DNA of 64,000 nt from positions 4,402,001 to 4,466,000 of the forward strand of contig NZ_FNSD01000001.1 of the NCBI RefSeq assembly GCF_900105625.1, written 5' to 3'. This document shows, in pieces, positions 54,573 through 63,331 of the stretch. Each line of letters begins with the position of its first letter. Position 1 is the first letter of the stretch. The notes beneath the pieces were generated by a model. It saw only the letters and a list, made by a program, of their open reading frames with translations, ran no database searches and was not told the origin of the DNA. This DNA comes from Terriglobus roseus (GTDB lineage Bacteria > Acidobacteriota > Terriglobia > Terriglobales > Acidobacteriaceae). The position numbers and the translations under genes are program-made.

Positions 54573-54881
54573 TCACAGCCATAAAGGGTAGATGAGAAAG
54601 AAAGCGATCATGCAGACGGCCATCAGGTCCATGTAGGCGCAAAGCACCACGCCTCCGTGGTACCAGCTCCAGCGCGTGCGCATGCAGCGGCACGTGTCTG
54701 CAGTGCCAGCAAAGGACAGCAGCAGCGGCAGAACAATCCAGTACGACAGGCGATTGTGAGGGAAGTTCGACAGCCAGAAGGCAGAGAGCAGAGCAATAAG
54801 AACCAGCAGATTGGCGCGCACGAGCGAGCGTTTGCGCCAATCTGCAAAGTCCTGCAGCCACGAATTAGACGGTGGCCGCAT
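54573..54881 (-). CDS. Small four-span membrane protein
   Basis: The 102-residue protein has hydrophobic segments at about 23-40, 46-62 and 76-100 (ANLLVLIALLSAFWLSNF, LSYWIVLPLLLSFAG, VVLCAYMDLMAVCMIAFFLIYP) and a Cys-Arg-Cys motif in the second loop. I know no family. Its start overlaps the end of mtnA by 17 bases, so they are likely co-translated, but a link to methionine salvage is not evident. Confidence 0.65.
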   Translation of the reverse strand: MRPPSNSWLQDFADWRKRSLVRANLLVLIALLSAFWLSNFPHNRLSYWIVLPLLLSFAGTADTCRCMRTRWSWYHGGVVLCAYMDLMAVCMIAFFLIYPLWL

Positions 54882-55947
54882 TCACCTCGGCCTGCATGGC
54901 AAGCATGGTGTCGCCATACGGGGGATAGAGCACGCCGCGCTCGGTAATGATGCCGGTGACATACTTCGCGGGGGTTACGTCAAATGCCGGGTTCTCGATG
55001 CCCACATTGTCAGGCGTCATCTGCTTGCCGTTGGAGTGGGTGACCTCGTAGGCGCTGCGCTGCTCAATGGGGATGTCATCGCCGTGCTTCGTTGCCATAT
55101 CCACCGTGGCCCAGGGCGCTGCAACGTAGAAGGGAATGCCGTGTTCCTTTGCGAGGACTGCGACGGTGTAGGTGCCGATCTTGTTGGCGACGTCTCCGTT
55201 GGCTGCGATGCGGTCTGCGCCGACGATGACGGCCTGGATGCGGCCCTGGCGCATGAGCGCGCCGCTCATGTTGTCACACAGGACGGACGTTGGAATGTTG
55301 TCCTTCATCAGCTCCCACGCGGTCAGGCGAGCTCCCTGCAGGAAGGGGCGCGTCTCGTCCGCGAGGACGTCGATCTCATGCCCACGCTCGACAGCTGCGC
55401 GGATGACACCAAGCGCCGAGCCGTAGCCACAGGTGGCAAGCGCGCCCGCGTTGCAGTGCGTCAGGACAGTGCCTTTCTTCGGCAGCAGGTCCGCGCCGAA
55501 CTGGCCCATCGTCTTGCATGCCGCAATGTCTTCGTCGTACATGCGATTCGCTTCGGCCACGACTTCGTCGGTAATGGCCTTGATCTTGTCCGCATCACTG
55601 CGATCCGCGGGCTGCGACGCTGCCAGCTTGCGAACGAGCGTACGAATGCGCTCGATGCCCCAGAACAGGTTGACCGCGGTAGGACGCGTCGCGGCGAGCA
55701 CGGCTGCCGCCTCGTCAACATCCTTCAGCAAGCCGTCAACGGTGGTCGCGGGCGATTTCTGTACGGCAAGCGCCATACCCATCCCGGCGGAGACGCCGAT
55801 TGCCGGCGCACCGCGGACGATCATGTCGCGGATGACGGTGGCAACGTCCTGGTAGGTGGTTGCGAGAACGTAGGTCTCTTCCAGCGGCAGCTTCGTCTGA
55901 TCGAGGAAGTTGACGCCCTTATCGGTCCATTCGAGGGTAGGAATCAT
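54865..55947 (-). CDS. mtnA: S-methyl-5-thioribose-1-phosphate isomerase
   Basis: MtnA isomerises methylthioribose-1-phosphate to methylthioribulose-1-phosphate in methionine salvage. The 360-residue product is of family length and shows RDMIVRGAPAIGVSAGMGMA, ILTHCNAG-type VLTHCNAGALATCGYG with the catalytic Cys, VIVGADRIAANGDVANKIGT with the catalytic Asp, and YEVTHSNGKQMTP. No other mtn gene is in the window. It is followed by the small membrane protein gene. Confidence 0.94.
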   Translation of the reverse strand: MIPTLEWTDKGVNFLDQTKLPLEETYVLATTYQDVATVIRDMIVRGAPAIGVSAGMGMALAVQKSPATTVDGLLKDVDEAAAVLAATRPTAVNLFWGIERIRTLVRKLAASQPADRSDADKIKAITDEVVAEANRMYDEDIAACKTMGQFGADLLPKKGTVLTHCNAGALATCGYGSALGVIRAAVERGHEIDVLADETRPFLQGARLTAWELMKDNIPTSVLCDNMSGALMRQGRIQAVIVGADRIAANGDVANKIGTYTVAVLAKEHGIPFYVAAPWATVDMATKHGDDIPIEQRSAYEVTHSNGKQMTPDNVGIENPAFDVTPAKYVTGIITERGVLYPPYGDTMLAMQAEVNAATV

Positions 55948-55989
55948 CGTCTATCAGTTTACTGCTCTGGGCGCTTGGGCGCTGAAAGC

Positions 55990-56110
55990 CAGTGACGCGC
56001 TTCATAGGATGGACAAACAGAGCTGACCCCTCTGTCCCCGTCATCTCGGTAGTCCGCCCGCCTTGCCGTAGCGCAGCGGAGCGAAGGATCGGGTTCTCCC
56101 ACCATACGTC
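55990..56110. repeat. Degenerate intergenic repeat
   Basis: The stretch has GTCATCTCGGTAG, then GCCGTAGCGCAGCGGAGCG and GAAGGATCGGG, a layout like the GTCATCCT...GAAGGA element at 47.2 kb. One end only is recognisable, so it may be a remnant. It lies between the PD-(D/E)XK-like gene and mtnA, where the upstream promoter of mtnA should also be. Confidence 0.4.
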
Positions 56111-56135
56111 CGAAGTCGACGTCTGCACCTTCGAA

Positions 56136-56978
56136 TCACGAATGAATGCCGTACTTCACGCCCAGGAACGCCTTTAGGGGTCGCGGCAAAGTTTTCGCGA
56201 TCTCCTGCCATGTCAGAAAGATCATGCGGCTTCGCAGTGCTGATGCGTTGATGCAGGCGACGACGGCAAACCACTCCTCGCGCAGGTCTGGCCGGCGGCC
56301 GTCGCAGATCACGGCGAAGCGGGCGTCGTGATGCGCCGCAGCGAGTACCCCGCGCAGCAGTTGGTAGCCACGAAACTGGCCGCGTGCGCGTGGCAGGCGC
56401 TCGGTGTCGAAGAAGAGCTCAAAGTCTTCATAGCGCGCCATCAGGTCGGCTCGAGCAGTCTGGAAGTTGCTCTCACTCAACTTGGCTTCCACCAGCAGGT
56501 CACCCAGGCGCATGTCGACCTCGGTACGGTCTTCCAGTTCGTTCGCGATGGGTGTGCGAACGCGGACGCCGAACTCTGGTTTTGCTTCGGGCTCAGCGTG
56601 TAGGAGTGCCTGCAGGGCTTTGCACTGCAGCGTCTTCGGATGGCAGAAGATGTTCATCAGCAGCGCATCGCTGCTGTTGCTGCAATCGAGTTCAGCGCGC
56701 TCGCGCTCATTGCCACGCACGATGCGGCTGGAGGCCGTGTAGGTCTTCGCTAGCCGTTGTGACCATGTTGCGTTGGCTCGGATGCGCTTGTACGAAGCCG
56801 GGAAGAAGTTGCCGTGATTTCCGGTCTCGTCTTCGCGGTAGAGGACGCTGGCTACGGAGCTGTAGGTCGTCTCATGCGCGTGCTGAGAGGCAAGTGCAAG
56901 ATTGCGCGCGCTCAGTTCGCGACGTAATTGCGATGCGGTTCGTGGTGCGGCTTCGGGGAGTTCGGCGCGGCCCGGCAT
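56136..56978 (-). CDS. PD-(D/E)XK nuclease-like protein (PGN_0703-like)
   Basis: The 280-residue cytoplasmic protein has TYTASSRIVRGNERERAELD and LLMNIFCHPKT in the first half. A candidate nuclease core follows: EVDMRLGDLLVEAKLSE, where Asp and Glu-x-Lys residues (Asp in DMRL, EAK) fit PD-(D/E)XK geometry. FAVICDGRRPDLREEW and FLTWQEIAKTLP complete the sequence. It resembles the PGN_0703 group of putative restriction-like endonucleases. No methyltransferase or other defence gene is adjacent, so a repair or housekeeping role is equally possible. Confidence 0.6.
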   Translation of the reverse strand: MPGRAELPEAAPRTASQLRRELSARNLALASQHAHETTYSSVASVLYREDETGNHGNFFPASYKRIRANATWSQRLAKTYTASSRIVRGNERERAELDCSNSSDALLMNIFCHPKTLQCKALQALLHAEPEAKPEFGVRVRTPIANELEDRTEVDMRLGDLLVEAKLSESNFQTARADLMARYEDFELFFDTERLPRARGQFRGYQLLRGVLAAAHHDARFAVICDGRRPDLREEWFAVVACINASALRSRMIFLTWQEIAKTLPRPLKAFLGVKYGIHS

Positions 56979-57112
56979 ATTTTGATTCTAGGCGATGAGA
57001 AGGCGAATATATCCACGCCGGTTCGCGCTCGTATTCCCGCCTTCATTCGGGCCTAAGGCAAGCCCGTTGCTTCGTTAAGGTAGGCCTCCCGAATTCGGGC
57101 TACCATCGAGGG

Positions 57113-57319
57113 ATGCGCTTTCTGAATAAAGAAAACCTCGCCGCGGGCGAGGACTGGTACGGCAACAATGCTGCGGTAACTTGCTACAACTGCGGCAAGG
57201 TCTTTCTCACTTCACAGATCCTGCACCGTAAGGGCCGGGCTTGCCCTCAATGCGGTGCCTGCAAAGTGATGTTTACGAAGCAGGGTGTTGAGGTTTCTGA
57301 AGCCGGGGATGCCGCCTAG
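57113..57319 (+). CDS. Small zinc-ribbon protein
   Basis: The 68-residue protein has CYNCGKVFLT and, 20 residues later, CPQCGACKV: four cysteines in two CxxC knuckles that should bind one zinc. The short acidic ends flank the ribbon. No DNA-binding helix or family is recognised. It may bind nucleic acid or a protein partner. A palindromic repeat element follows the gene. Confidence 0.75.
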   Translation: MRFLNKENLAAGEDWYGNNAAVTCYNCGKVFLTSQILHRKGRACPQCGACKVMFTKQGVEVSEAGDAA

Positions 57320-57343
57320 CCTGGTCAGTCTCAGGCGGCGTTT

Positions 57344-57511
57344 GGAAGGCTACAGCTTTAGCTGTGCCGGAAGCGTCGAAAAGAGAACGGGGCTTCAGCC
57401 CCTGAGGTTCGCTTTCGTCAGCGCAGCCCATCGAGAAAAAAGCTAAACCTCAGCGGCTAAAGCCGTATTCGACAGAAGTGGATATTGGCACAGCTGAGCT
57501 ATGCCCTTCCG
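57344..57511. repeat. Composite palindromic repeat element, locus D
   Basis: The order is ACAGCT/TT/AGCTGT (57352-57365), GGGGCT/TC/AGCCCC (57389-57402), a stem CTGAGGTT (57402-57409) with AACCTCAG (57446-57453), GCTTTCGTC (57411-57419), CCTCAGCGGCTAAAGCCG (57448-57465), and GGCACAGCTGAGCTATGCC (57487-57505) then CTTCCGA. It lies between the zinc-ribbon gene and pyrE, which converge. Confidence 0.85.
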
Positions 57512-57549
57512 AGTGAATGCAGCCATGCCTTCTGAATGATCGTGCTGCG

Positions 57550-57573
57550 GGCTCAACGAATGACGTTGAGCCT
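57550..57573. other. Hairpin in the zinc-ribbon/pyrE convergent gap
   Basis: GGCTCAACG (57550-57558) pairs perfectly with CGTTGAGCC (57564-57572) over a 5-base loop. Only CTTTCC follows on the plus strand. It may act as a weak terminator. I see nothing else between 57575 and 57713. Confidence 0.5.
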
Positions 57574-57713
57574 TTCCGAATCTCGCCCCATAAGCCCGAC
57601 TCGATTCCAGTATTCGTACCATCCGCGAATCAGACCTAAGTAGTTCGCAGTCTGCGCACGGCCCACTCGTGCGCGATAAAGCTGGGCATGAATGGGGCAC
57701 CCGCTCTCGTGAT

Positions 57714-58322
57714 TTATGCCTGCTTGAGTTTTTCCGCACGGACGTCGCTTGCGGTGAAGACGCTGACGAACTGTGCGGAGCCGATGACGGCTTCGATGTT
57801 GGCTCGGCCACCCTGTTCACGGTCTACAAGGCAGAGCACCGCGGCGACCTTCATGCCTGCGGCCTGAACGGCTTCGATGGCGGTGATGGTGCTGCCGCCG
57901 GTTGTGCAAACGTCGTCCACCACGACAACCTCGGCGCCTTCGCGGACATAGCCTTCGATCTGGCGGCCGGTACCGTGCTGCTTCATGGCCTTGCGGACGA
58001 GGAAGCCGTGGACCGGCTTCGCTTCCGGGTTCGCGAGTGCATACCAGGCTGTAGCTGATGCGGTGTTGCTGACGAGGGGATCGGCGCCCATGGTCAGGCC
58101 TCCTACAGCGACCGCGTTGGGTGCGTGCTGACGGATCATTTCGGCAAAGACCAGGCCGCTCAGGCGGCCGCCCTCTGCATCGAGCGTGGTGGTTCGGCAG
58201 TCGATGTAGTAGTCCGACTTCGCTCCCGATGCGAGCGTAAAGTCGCCGAGGCGGAAGCTCAGCTTTGCAATGAGGGAGAGCAGCGCGGCACGATCGGCGA
58301 CGAGGGCGGTAGTCAGGTCCAT
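57714..58322 (-). CDS. pyrE: Orotate phosphoribosyltransferase
   Basis: PyrE makes orotidine 5'-phosphate from orotate and PRPP in pyrimidine synthesis. The 202-residue product has FTLASGAKSDYYIDCRTTTL, GGLTMGADPLVSNTAS and the PRPP loop VVVVDDVCTTGGSTITA. An upstream extension of the frame is unsupported; I start at ATG 58322 (MDLTTAL). It is divergent from the DinB-like gene. Confidence 0.93.
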   Translation of the reverse strand: MDLTTALVADRAALLSLIAKLSFRLGDFTLASGAKSDYYIDCRTTTLDAEGGRLSGLVFAEMIRQHAPNAVAVGGLTMGADPLVSNTASATAWYALANPEAKPVHGFLVRKAMKQHGTGRQIEGYVREGAEVVVVDDVCTTGGSTITAIEAVQAAGMKVAAVLCLVDREQGGRANIEAVIGSAQFVSVFTASDVRAEKLKQA

Positions 58323-58412
58323 ATCTCTATAAGAGCAGCGACTTCGCGAGTCAGCAAGTTGGCGTTGACAAGGATTTTGCCGAGGCGTCTGATGCCTGCG
58401 TGAGGTGATGGT

Positions 58413-58922
58413 ATGGATGCTGTCTCTTTCTTCCGGGCGCAGTTGGAGCGGGAGCAGGCACTGAATCGGAAGGTGCTGCAACAGGTGCCTGAGGGGAAGA
58501 ACTCCTGGAAGCCGCATGAGAAGTCCATGGAGTTTGGCTACCTGGCAGCGCTGGTGGCGCAGATGCCCGGGTGGATCGCGATGATGATCGCAACGGACGG
58601 TCTCGATCTGGACGACAAAACATCGGGTGACAAGTTTCAGGCACGCGCTTCCGAGTCGAATGAGGCTTTGTGGGAGCTGGCCGAAGAGAACTACCTGAAG
58701 GCCAAGTCCGCGCTGGAAGGGACTACCGAAGAGCACCTCGAGGGATCGTGGGCATTCCGTATGCGCGGTGTCGCTCTGAACAGCGGTCCGCGCCTGGAGC
58801 AGATCGCCGACACCTTCACGCACATGGCGCACCATCGCGGCCAATTGACGGTCTACCTACGACTGCTGGGCGCGAAGGTGCCCGCGACGTATGGGCCCAG
58901 CGCCGACGAGAAGGTCGCGTAA
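58413..58922 (+). CDS. DinB/YfiT-like metal-binding four-helix protein
   Basis: The 169-residue product is a DinB-superfamily four-helix bundle. FFRAQLEREQALNRKVLQQVPE opens the first helix and ADTFTHMAHHRGQLTVYLRLLG forms the last, with His-x-x-His-His giving metal ligands; a first His is expected in SWKPHEKS. DinB-like proteins of this class include thiol transferases and stress proteins. The specific reaction is unknown. Confidence 0.83.
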   Translation: MDAVSFFRAQLEREQALNRKVLQQVPEGKNSWKPHEKSMEFGYLAALVAQMPGWIAMMIATDGLDLDDKTSGDKFQARASESNEALWELAEENYLKAKSALEGTTEEHLEGSWAFRMRGVALNSGPRLEQIADTFTHMAHHRGQLTVYLRLLGAKVPATYGPSADEKVA

Positions 58923-58928
58923 CGCGCC

Positions 58929-59861
58929 TTAGTGGCTGCCGAGCTTGTCCAGGTGGCGGAAGCCATCCGTAAGAAAGAACATCACCACGAACAGGAAGCC
59001 GTTATAGGCCGCGTGTACGGTGGCGCTGGCAGCGACGGACCCGAAGCGCAGGCGCACGACCGTAAGGACACCGCCGACGACCCACAGCACGCCCACGGCA
59101 TTCCATGCCCAGCCGAGCTGTGCTGCGTGCATGGCTGCGAACATGCCGCTGGTCAGGATGCCGGAGAAGATGAGGCCACGCCGCGACAGGTCGCCGGTGG
59201 TAGCCCAGCGTTCGCGGTCCGCTTCGGTCCAGCGCGAGGCGATCCAATCATGGAAGATGGCGAAACCGCGAAGGAGGAAGCCGCGGAAGAAAATCTCCTC
59301 ACACACCGGCGCGACGAGCGTTCCGAAGATCGCAATGATCCACACATCTGACGGATGCTTGAAGAACTCGTCGACCGGCATCTCCTTTGGCAGTGTCAAG
59401 AAGCTTTCGAGCGCCTGTGCCACGATGCTGAGAACCACGCCCGTCAGCAGCAGTTTGGCGGCATTCGTTTTTGCGGCAATCGAGTTCCAACTTAGAACCT
59501 CTCCGAACGGCCGCTTCCACATGCGCGGGAAGAGCGCATAGGCGGTCAGCAGTGTCAGACCGAAGGTAATCGCCTCAAGAAAGATGCTGGCCTTCGGTCG
59601 CGAGGTGAAGGCCTTCGCAGCATCATGCGCAGAGGCGTGTCGCAAACCCTCTGCAATGTCGTAAGCGACGGCAAAGCCGATGGAAACCAGCGCAAGAAAT
59701 ACCAGAATCATGACGAGCAGCATCGCGGCGTAGCCGAGGTTTGGCTGGCGCTCCACTGGCTCGTCAAGCGGCATCGCCGGCTGCGGCGTCCACAGGCGGA
59801 ACTCGCGGGGCGGTGGCGGAATGTGGTCGGCCGGGTCGAAGCCGTTGCGATCGTTCGTCAC
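58929..59861 (-). CDS. CPBP family intramembrane metalloprotease
   Basis: The 310-residue protein has a Pro-rich cytoplasmic N-terminus and about eight spans. The CPBP (Abi/RCE1-like) motifs are [33 protein letters not shown] and [13 protein letters not shown]; Glu-Glu and the two His residues are the presumed catalytic set. Members cleave prenylated peptides or process membrane proteins, with substrate unknown here. The start overlaps the uvrA stop by four bases. Confidence 0.87.
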   Translation of the reverse strand: MTNDRNGFDPADHIPPPPREFRLWTPQPAMPLDEPVERQPNLGYAAMLLVMILVFLALVSIGFAVAYDIAEGLRHASAHDAAKAFTSRPKASIFLEAITFGLTLLTAYALFPRMWKRPFGEVLSWNSIAAKTNAAKLLLTGVVLSIVAQALESFLTLPKEMPVDEFFKHPSDVWIIAIFGTLVAPVCEEIFFRGFLLRGFAIFHDWIASRWTEADRERWATTGDLSRRGLIFSGILTSGMFAAMHAAQLGWAWNAVGVLWVVGGVLTVVRLRFGSVAASATVHAAYNGFLFVVMFFLTDGFRHLDKLGSH

Positions 59862-62830
59862 GCGATCTTTGTCCTCGCGGCTTTCTTTGCCTTGCTCTTC
59901 ACTGCTGCGGCTTTTGCTGCGGCCTTGCGCTTGGCGGCGCGTTCTTCCACGGATGGAGCGAACTTGGTCGGGTTCGCGACTTCGGTCTTCACATTCACGG
60001 GCGCGACGTATGCAGGTGCCGGTCCACGCTTGGTGTACGGACGCTCCTCATACAGCTTGGCGAGGAAGAAGCCGGTGTGCGACGCCTTGATCTTCGCGAT
60101 CTGCTCCGGCGTGCCGGCGCCGACAACCGTACCCCCGCCGTTGCCTCCCTCGGGACCCATGTCAATCAGCCAATCCGCGTTACGGATGACGTCGAGATTG
60201 TGCTCGATGATGAGCACACTATTTCCCAGGCCAACCAGCTTCTGCAGTACTTCCAGCAGCTTGCGCACATCGTCGAAGTGCAGGCCCGTAGTCGGCTCGT
60301 CCAGCAGATAGAGCGTGCGCCCGGTCTGGCGCTTGCTGAGTTCCTTCGCCAGCTTCATGCGCTGCGCTTCGCCACCGCTGAGCGTCGTTGCAGACTGCCC
60401 CAGGTGGATGTAGCCAAGGCCGACATCGACCAGCGTTTGCAGCTTCTGCTTGATGTTGGGCAGGTCGCCAAGCGCGACAAGCGCGTCGGCAATGGGCAGC
60501 TCCAGGATGTCTGCGATCGAAAGGCCATTAAGCTTTACGGCCAGCGTCTCCTGGTTGTAGCGGCGGCCATTGCAGACCTCGCACAACACGTAGACGTCCG
60601 GCAGGAAGTTCATCTCAATGCGGCGCTGACCGTCGCCCTGGCAGGCCTCGCAGCGGCCACCCTGCACATTGAAGCTGAAGCGGCCGGACTTGTAGCCGCG
60701 CTCACGCGACTCCGGCAGCATGGCGAAGTATTCGCGGATCTGCGTGAAGACGCCGGTGTAGGTCGCCGGATTGGAGCGGGGTGTGCGGCCGATGGGCGAC
60801 TGGTCGATCTGCACCGCCTTGTCGAGCTGGTCGATGCCGGTGACGCGCTTGTGTGCGCCGGGCTCGTCTTTGCTGCGATAGAGGAACTTTGCCAGCGAGC
60901 GGTACAGGATGTCATTGACCAGCGTGCTCTTGCCGCTGCCGCTGACGCCAGTGATGACGACGAGCGCCCCGAGGGGGAAGTGCGCGGTCACGTTCTTCAG
61001 GTTGTGCTCGGTTGCGCCTTCGACCACAATCTCTCTGCCGCTCAGCGCGCGTGGCGCGTCGTTGCTGCGAATGTCGATCTTGCCGGAAATGTACTGCCCC
61101 GTCACAGACTTCGGATTTGCCGCCATCTCCGCGGGCGTGCCCGACTCGATCAGGTAGCCGCCATTCTTGCCGGCGCCGGGACCCAGGTCGAGGATGTAGT
61201 CGGCCTTGCGAATGGTGTCTTCGTCATGCTCGACGACCAGGACGGTGTTGCCCAGGTCGCGCAGGTTCTCCATGGCGGAAATCAGCTTCATGTTGTCGCG
61301 CTGATGCAGTCCGATGGAAGGCTCATCCAGCACGTACAGCACGCCGCGCAAGCGTGACCCGATCTGCGTTGCTAAGCGGATGCGCTGGCCTTCACCGCCG
61401 CTGAGCGTTGCCGCGCTGCGGTTGAGCGAGAGATAGGACAAGCCAACGGCATTCAGGAACTCGAGCCGTTCGATCACTTCCTTTTGCAGGCGATCTGCGA
61501 TGAGCTTCTCGCGGCCGGTGAAGTGGAAGGTCTGCGCTGACTGCATGGCCTCGTCCAAGGGCATGGAGGTGAAGTCGCTGATGGACTTGCCATCGACTTT
61601 TACGGCCAGGGATTCCGGTCGTAGACGCTTGCCGTTGCACGCGGGACACAACGTCGCGGACATGTACTGCATGTAGTACTCGCGGAAGCTGTCGGACTTC
61701 GACTCTTCCATGGTGTCGCGCAGGTAGCCGAAGATGCCATGGAAGCCCGTGCGTGCAGCCTCGCCGCGCGCCGGTCCGTAGAGCAATACCCTCTGCTCCG
61801 CCTCGGACAGATCTTCAAACGCGACCTTCAGGTTGATCTTGTTCTTGTCGGCGAAGAGTTTGATCAGGCGCAGCAGATACGCCGAACCGGCACCGGGTCC
61901 CATGGCGCCGTCGAGCAGCGGTTTGGACCAGTCCGTGATGGTCTTGCCGGGATCGAAATCGTAGGTGCTGCCCAGGCCGTTGCACTCGGTGCAGGCGCCG
62001 TAGGTGCTGTTGAATGAGAACGAACGAGGCTCCAGCTTGGGCACGTTGATACCGCAATCCGGGCAGGCCATGGACGTGGAGTAGAGGGTCTCGTCCATGC
62101 CGTGAATCGCGATGACGACGAGTCCGTTCGCCATCTGCAAAGCCTTCTGTACAGAGGCTTCCAGCCTGCGGGTGTCAGGCCTGCCCTCGGCATCGAGCTT
62201 CAGGATGACACGATCTACGACCGCTTCAATCGTGTGGTTCTTGCGCTTTTCCAGGCGCATGCCTTCGGTGATCTCGATCATCTCGCCGTCGACGCGGGCG
62301 CGGAAGCCCTGCTGGTCGAGCGATTCGAGTTCTTCGCGGAACTCGCCCTTGCGGCCGCGGACGAGCGGTGCGAGCACCGTGATGCGTTCGCCGGGCTTCA
62401 GCGCGACGACACGTTCGACGATCTGGTCGGCGGTCTGGCGGCTGATCTCATGCCCGCACTGCGGGCAATGCGGCTTGCCCACGCTGGCCCACAGCAGGCG
62501 CAGATAGTCGTAGATCTCCGTGATGGTACCCACGGTGGAACGAGGCGAGCGCGAAGTCGTCTTCTGCTCGATGGAGATGGCAGGGGAGAGGCCGTCGATC
62601 GCGTCCACGTCCGGCCGTTCCATCTGGTCGAGGAACTGCCGCGCGTAGGCGGAAAGTGTCTCCACGTACCGGCGCTGGCCCTCGGCGTAAATGGTATCGA
62701 AGGCCAGCGAACTCTTGCCCGATCCGGAGAGGCCAGTGACCACCGTCAGCGAGTTTCGCGGGATGGTGACATCGATGTTCTTCAGGTTATGATGGCGCGC
62801 GCCGCGGACGGTGATGTGAGTAATGCTCAT
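59858..62830 (-). CDS. uvrA: Excinuclease ABC subunit A
   Basis: UvrA finds bulky lesions and loads UvrB. The 990-residue product starts at [20 protein letters not shown] (ATG 62830); an open upstream extension of 67 residues is unlikely. It has two ABC ATPase halves: Walker [18 protein letters not shown] near residue 35 and [17 protein letters not shown] near 650, signatures [16 protein letters not shown] and [15 protein letters not shown]. Zinc modules are CPDCGINV with CTECNGLG, and CEACQGDG with CEVCNGRR. A Lys/Ala-rich tail of about 50 residues ends the protein. The CPBP gene is coupled downstream. Confidence 0.96.
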   Translation of the reverse strand: MSITHITVRGARHHNLKNIDVTIPRNSLTVVTGLSGSGKSSLAFDTIYAEGQRRYVETLSAYARQFLDQMERPDVDAIDGLSPAISIEQKTTSRSPRSTVGTITEIYDYLRLLWASVGKPHCPQCGHEISRQTADQIVERVVALKPGERITVLAPLVRGRKGEFREELESLDQQGFRARVDGEMIEITEGMRLEKRKNHTIEAVVDRVILKLDAEGRPDTRRLEASVQKALQMANGLVVIAIHGMDETLYSTSMACPDCGINVPKLEPRSFSFNSTYGACTECNGLGSTYDFDPGKTITDWSKPLLDGAMGPGAGSAYLLRLIKLFADKNKINLKVAFEDLSEAEQRVLLYGPARGEAARTGFHGIFGYLRDTMEESKSDSFREYYMQYMSATLCPACNGKRLRPESLAVKVDGKSISDFTSMPLDEAMQSAQTFHFTGREKLIADRLQKEVIERLEFLNAVGLSYLSLNRSAATLSGGEGQRIRLATQIGSRLRGVLYVLDEPSIGLHQRDNMKLISAMENLRDLGNTVLVVEHDEDTIRKADYILDLGPGAGKNGGYLIESGTPAEMAANPKSVTGQYISGKIDIRSNDAPRALSGREIVVEGATEHNLKNVTAHFPLGALVVITGVSGSGKSTLVNDILYRSLAKFLYRSKDEPGAHKRVTGIDQLDKAVQIDQSPIGRTPRSNPATYTGVFTQIREYFAMLPESRERGYKSGRFSFNVQGGRCEACQGDGQRRIEMNFLPDVYVLCEVCNGRRYNQETLAVKLNGLSIADILELPIADALVALGDLPNIKQKLQTLVDVGLGYIHLGQSATTLSGGEAQRMKLAKELSKRQTGRTLYLLDEPTTGLHFDDVRKLLEVLQKLVGLGNSVLIIEHNLDVIRNADWLIDMGPEGGNGGGTVVGAGTPEQIAKIKASHTGFFLAKLYEERPYTKRGPAPAYVAPVNVKTEVANPTKFAPSVEERAAKRKAAAKAAAVKSKAKKAARTKIA

Positions 62831-62969
62831 AGGGCTTGTTCGTGACCGATATGGGGCGAGTTGCGCCGCATCCCCTAGGTTACGGCATCCGCGCGGGCAG
62901 CGCTTCCGGCATACTGGAAGAAGCCATACTCGCATCGCTCCCACGCAACTACGTCGTTTGGTCGTGCAG

Positions 62970-63001
62970 GTACCCGTATGGGTACTGCCGCGTGTGCGGC
63001 A
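62970..63001. other. Two adjoining perfect hairpins upstream of uvrA and the 59-aa gene
   Basis: GTACCC/GTAT/GGGTAC (62970-62985) and TGCCGC/GTGT/GCGGCA (62986-63001) adjoin without a gap, each with a 6-bp stem and four-base loop. They lie about 140 bp before uvrA and 77 bp before the small gene. Confidence 0.65.
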
Positions 63002-63077
63002 GGCGAGGCAAACTGTGTAAGGCCTCCTCATCGATTGTGGAGAGGCGATTGCCCACCCCAGGGCAGGAGAGATTTTT

Positions 63078-63257
63078 GTGACGACCGTAGTCTTGATTTG
63101 CGCCGTTCTTGCCAGCCTTGCTGGTGGAGTCCTGTTGGCGTACGCGATCTGCTATTCGATGTTCAACATCTTCCGGATCCATTCGATCCAGGTGGCACAG
63201 CAACGCGCCGCACAGCGCCAGGCGCAGGCCATGACCGCGGCAGACGCCGCAATCTAG
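63078..63257 (+). CDS. Small single-span membrane protein
   Basis: The GTG-started frame gives 59 residues: [20 protein letters not shown] then [17 protein letters not shown], followed by a Gln/Ala-rich tail with many Arg and Gln residues. A clear AGGAG lies eight bases before the GTG, and a terminator-like hairpin follows. The single span and helical amphipathic tail are typical of small regulatory membrane proteins; no family is recognised. Confidence 0.72.
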   Translation: MTTVVLICAVLASLAGGVLLAYAICYSMFNIFRIHSIQVAQQRAAQRQAQAMTAADAAI

Positions 63258-63282
63258 ACCTCCTCACCCGAAACCGTTATCA

Positions 63283-63327
63283 GCCCCACCGCCGCAGGAA
63301 CTGCGCTGTGTGGGGCGTTTCTGTTTG
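63283..63327 (+). terminator. Probable terminator
   Basis: GCCCCAC (63283-63289) pairs with GTGGGGC (63310-63316) around a GC-rich inner stem, followed by GTTTCTGTTT. It ends the 59-aa gene. Confidence 0.7.
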
Positions 63328-63331
63328 TGGC

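Noticed and set aside
54883-55995. Long open frame antisense to mtnA
   Set aside because: Shadow of a high-GC gene; the minus strand has full MtnA motifs.
59741-61357. Long open frame antisense to uvrA
   Set aside because: Shadow frame with no recognisable domain; uvrA motifs are complete on the other strand.
62836-63081. Cys-rich short plus-strand frame ([11 protein letters not shown])
   Set aside because: The frame consists of the two palindromic hairpins and intergenic sequence, without a ribosome-binding site; chance is likely.
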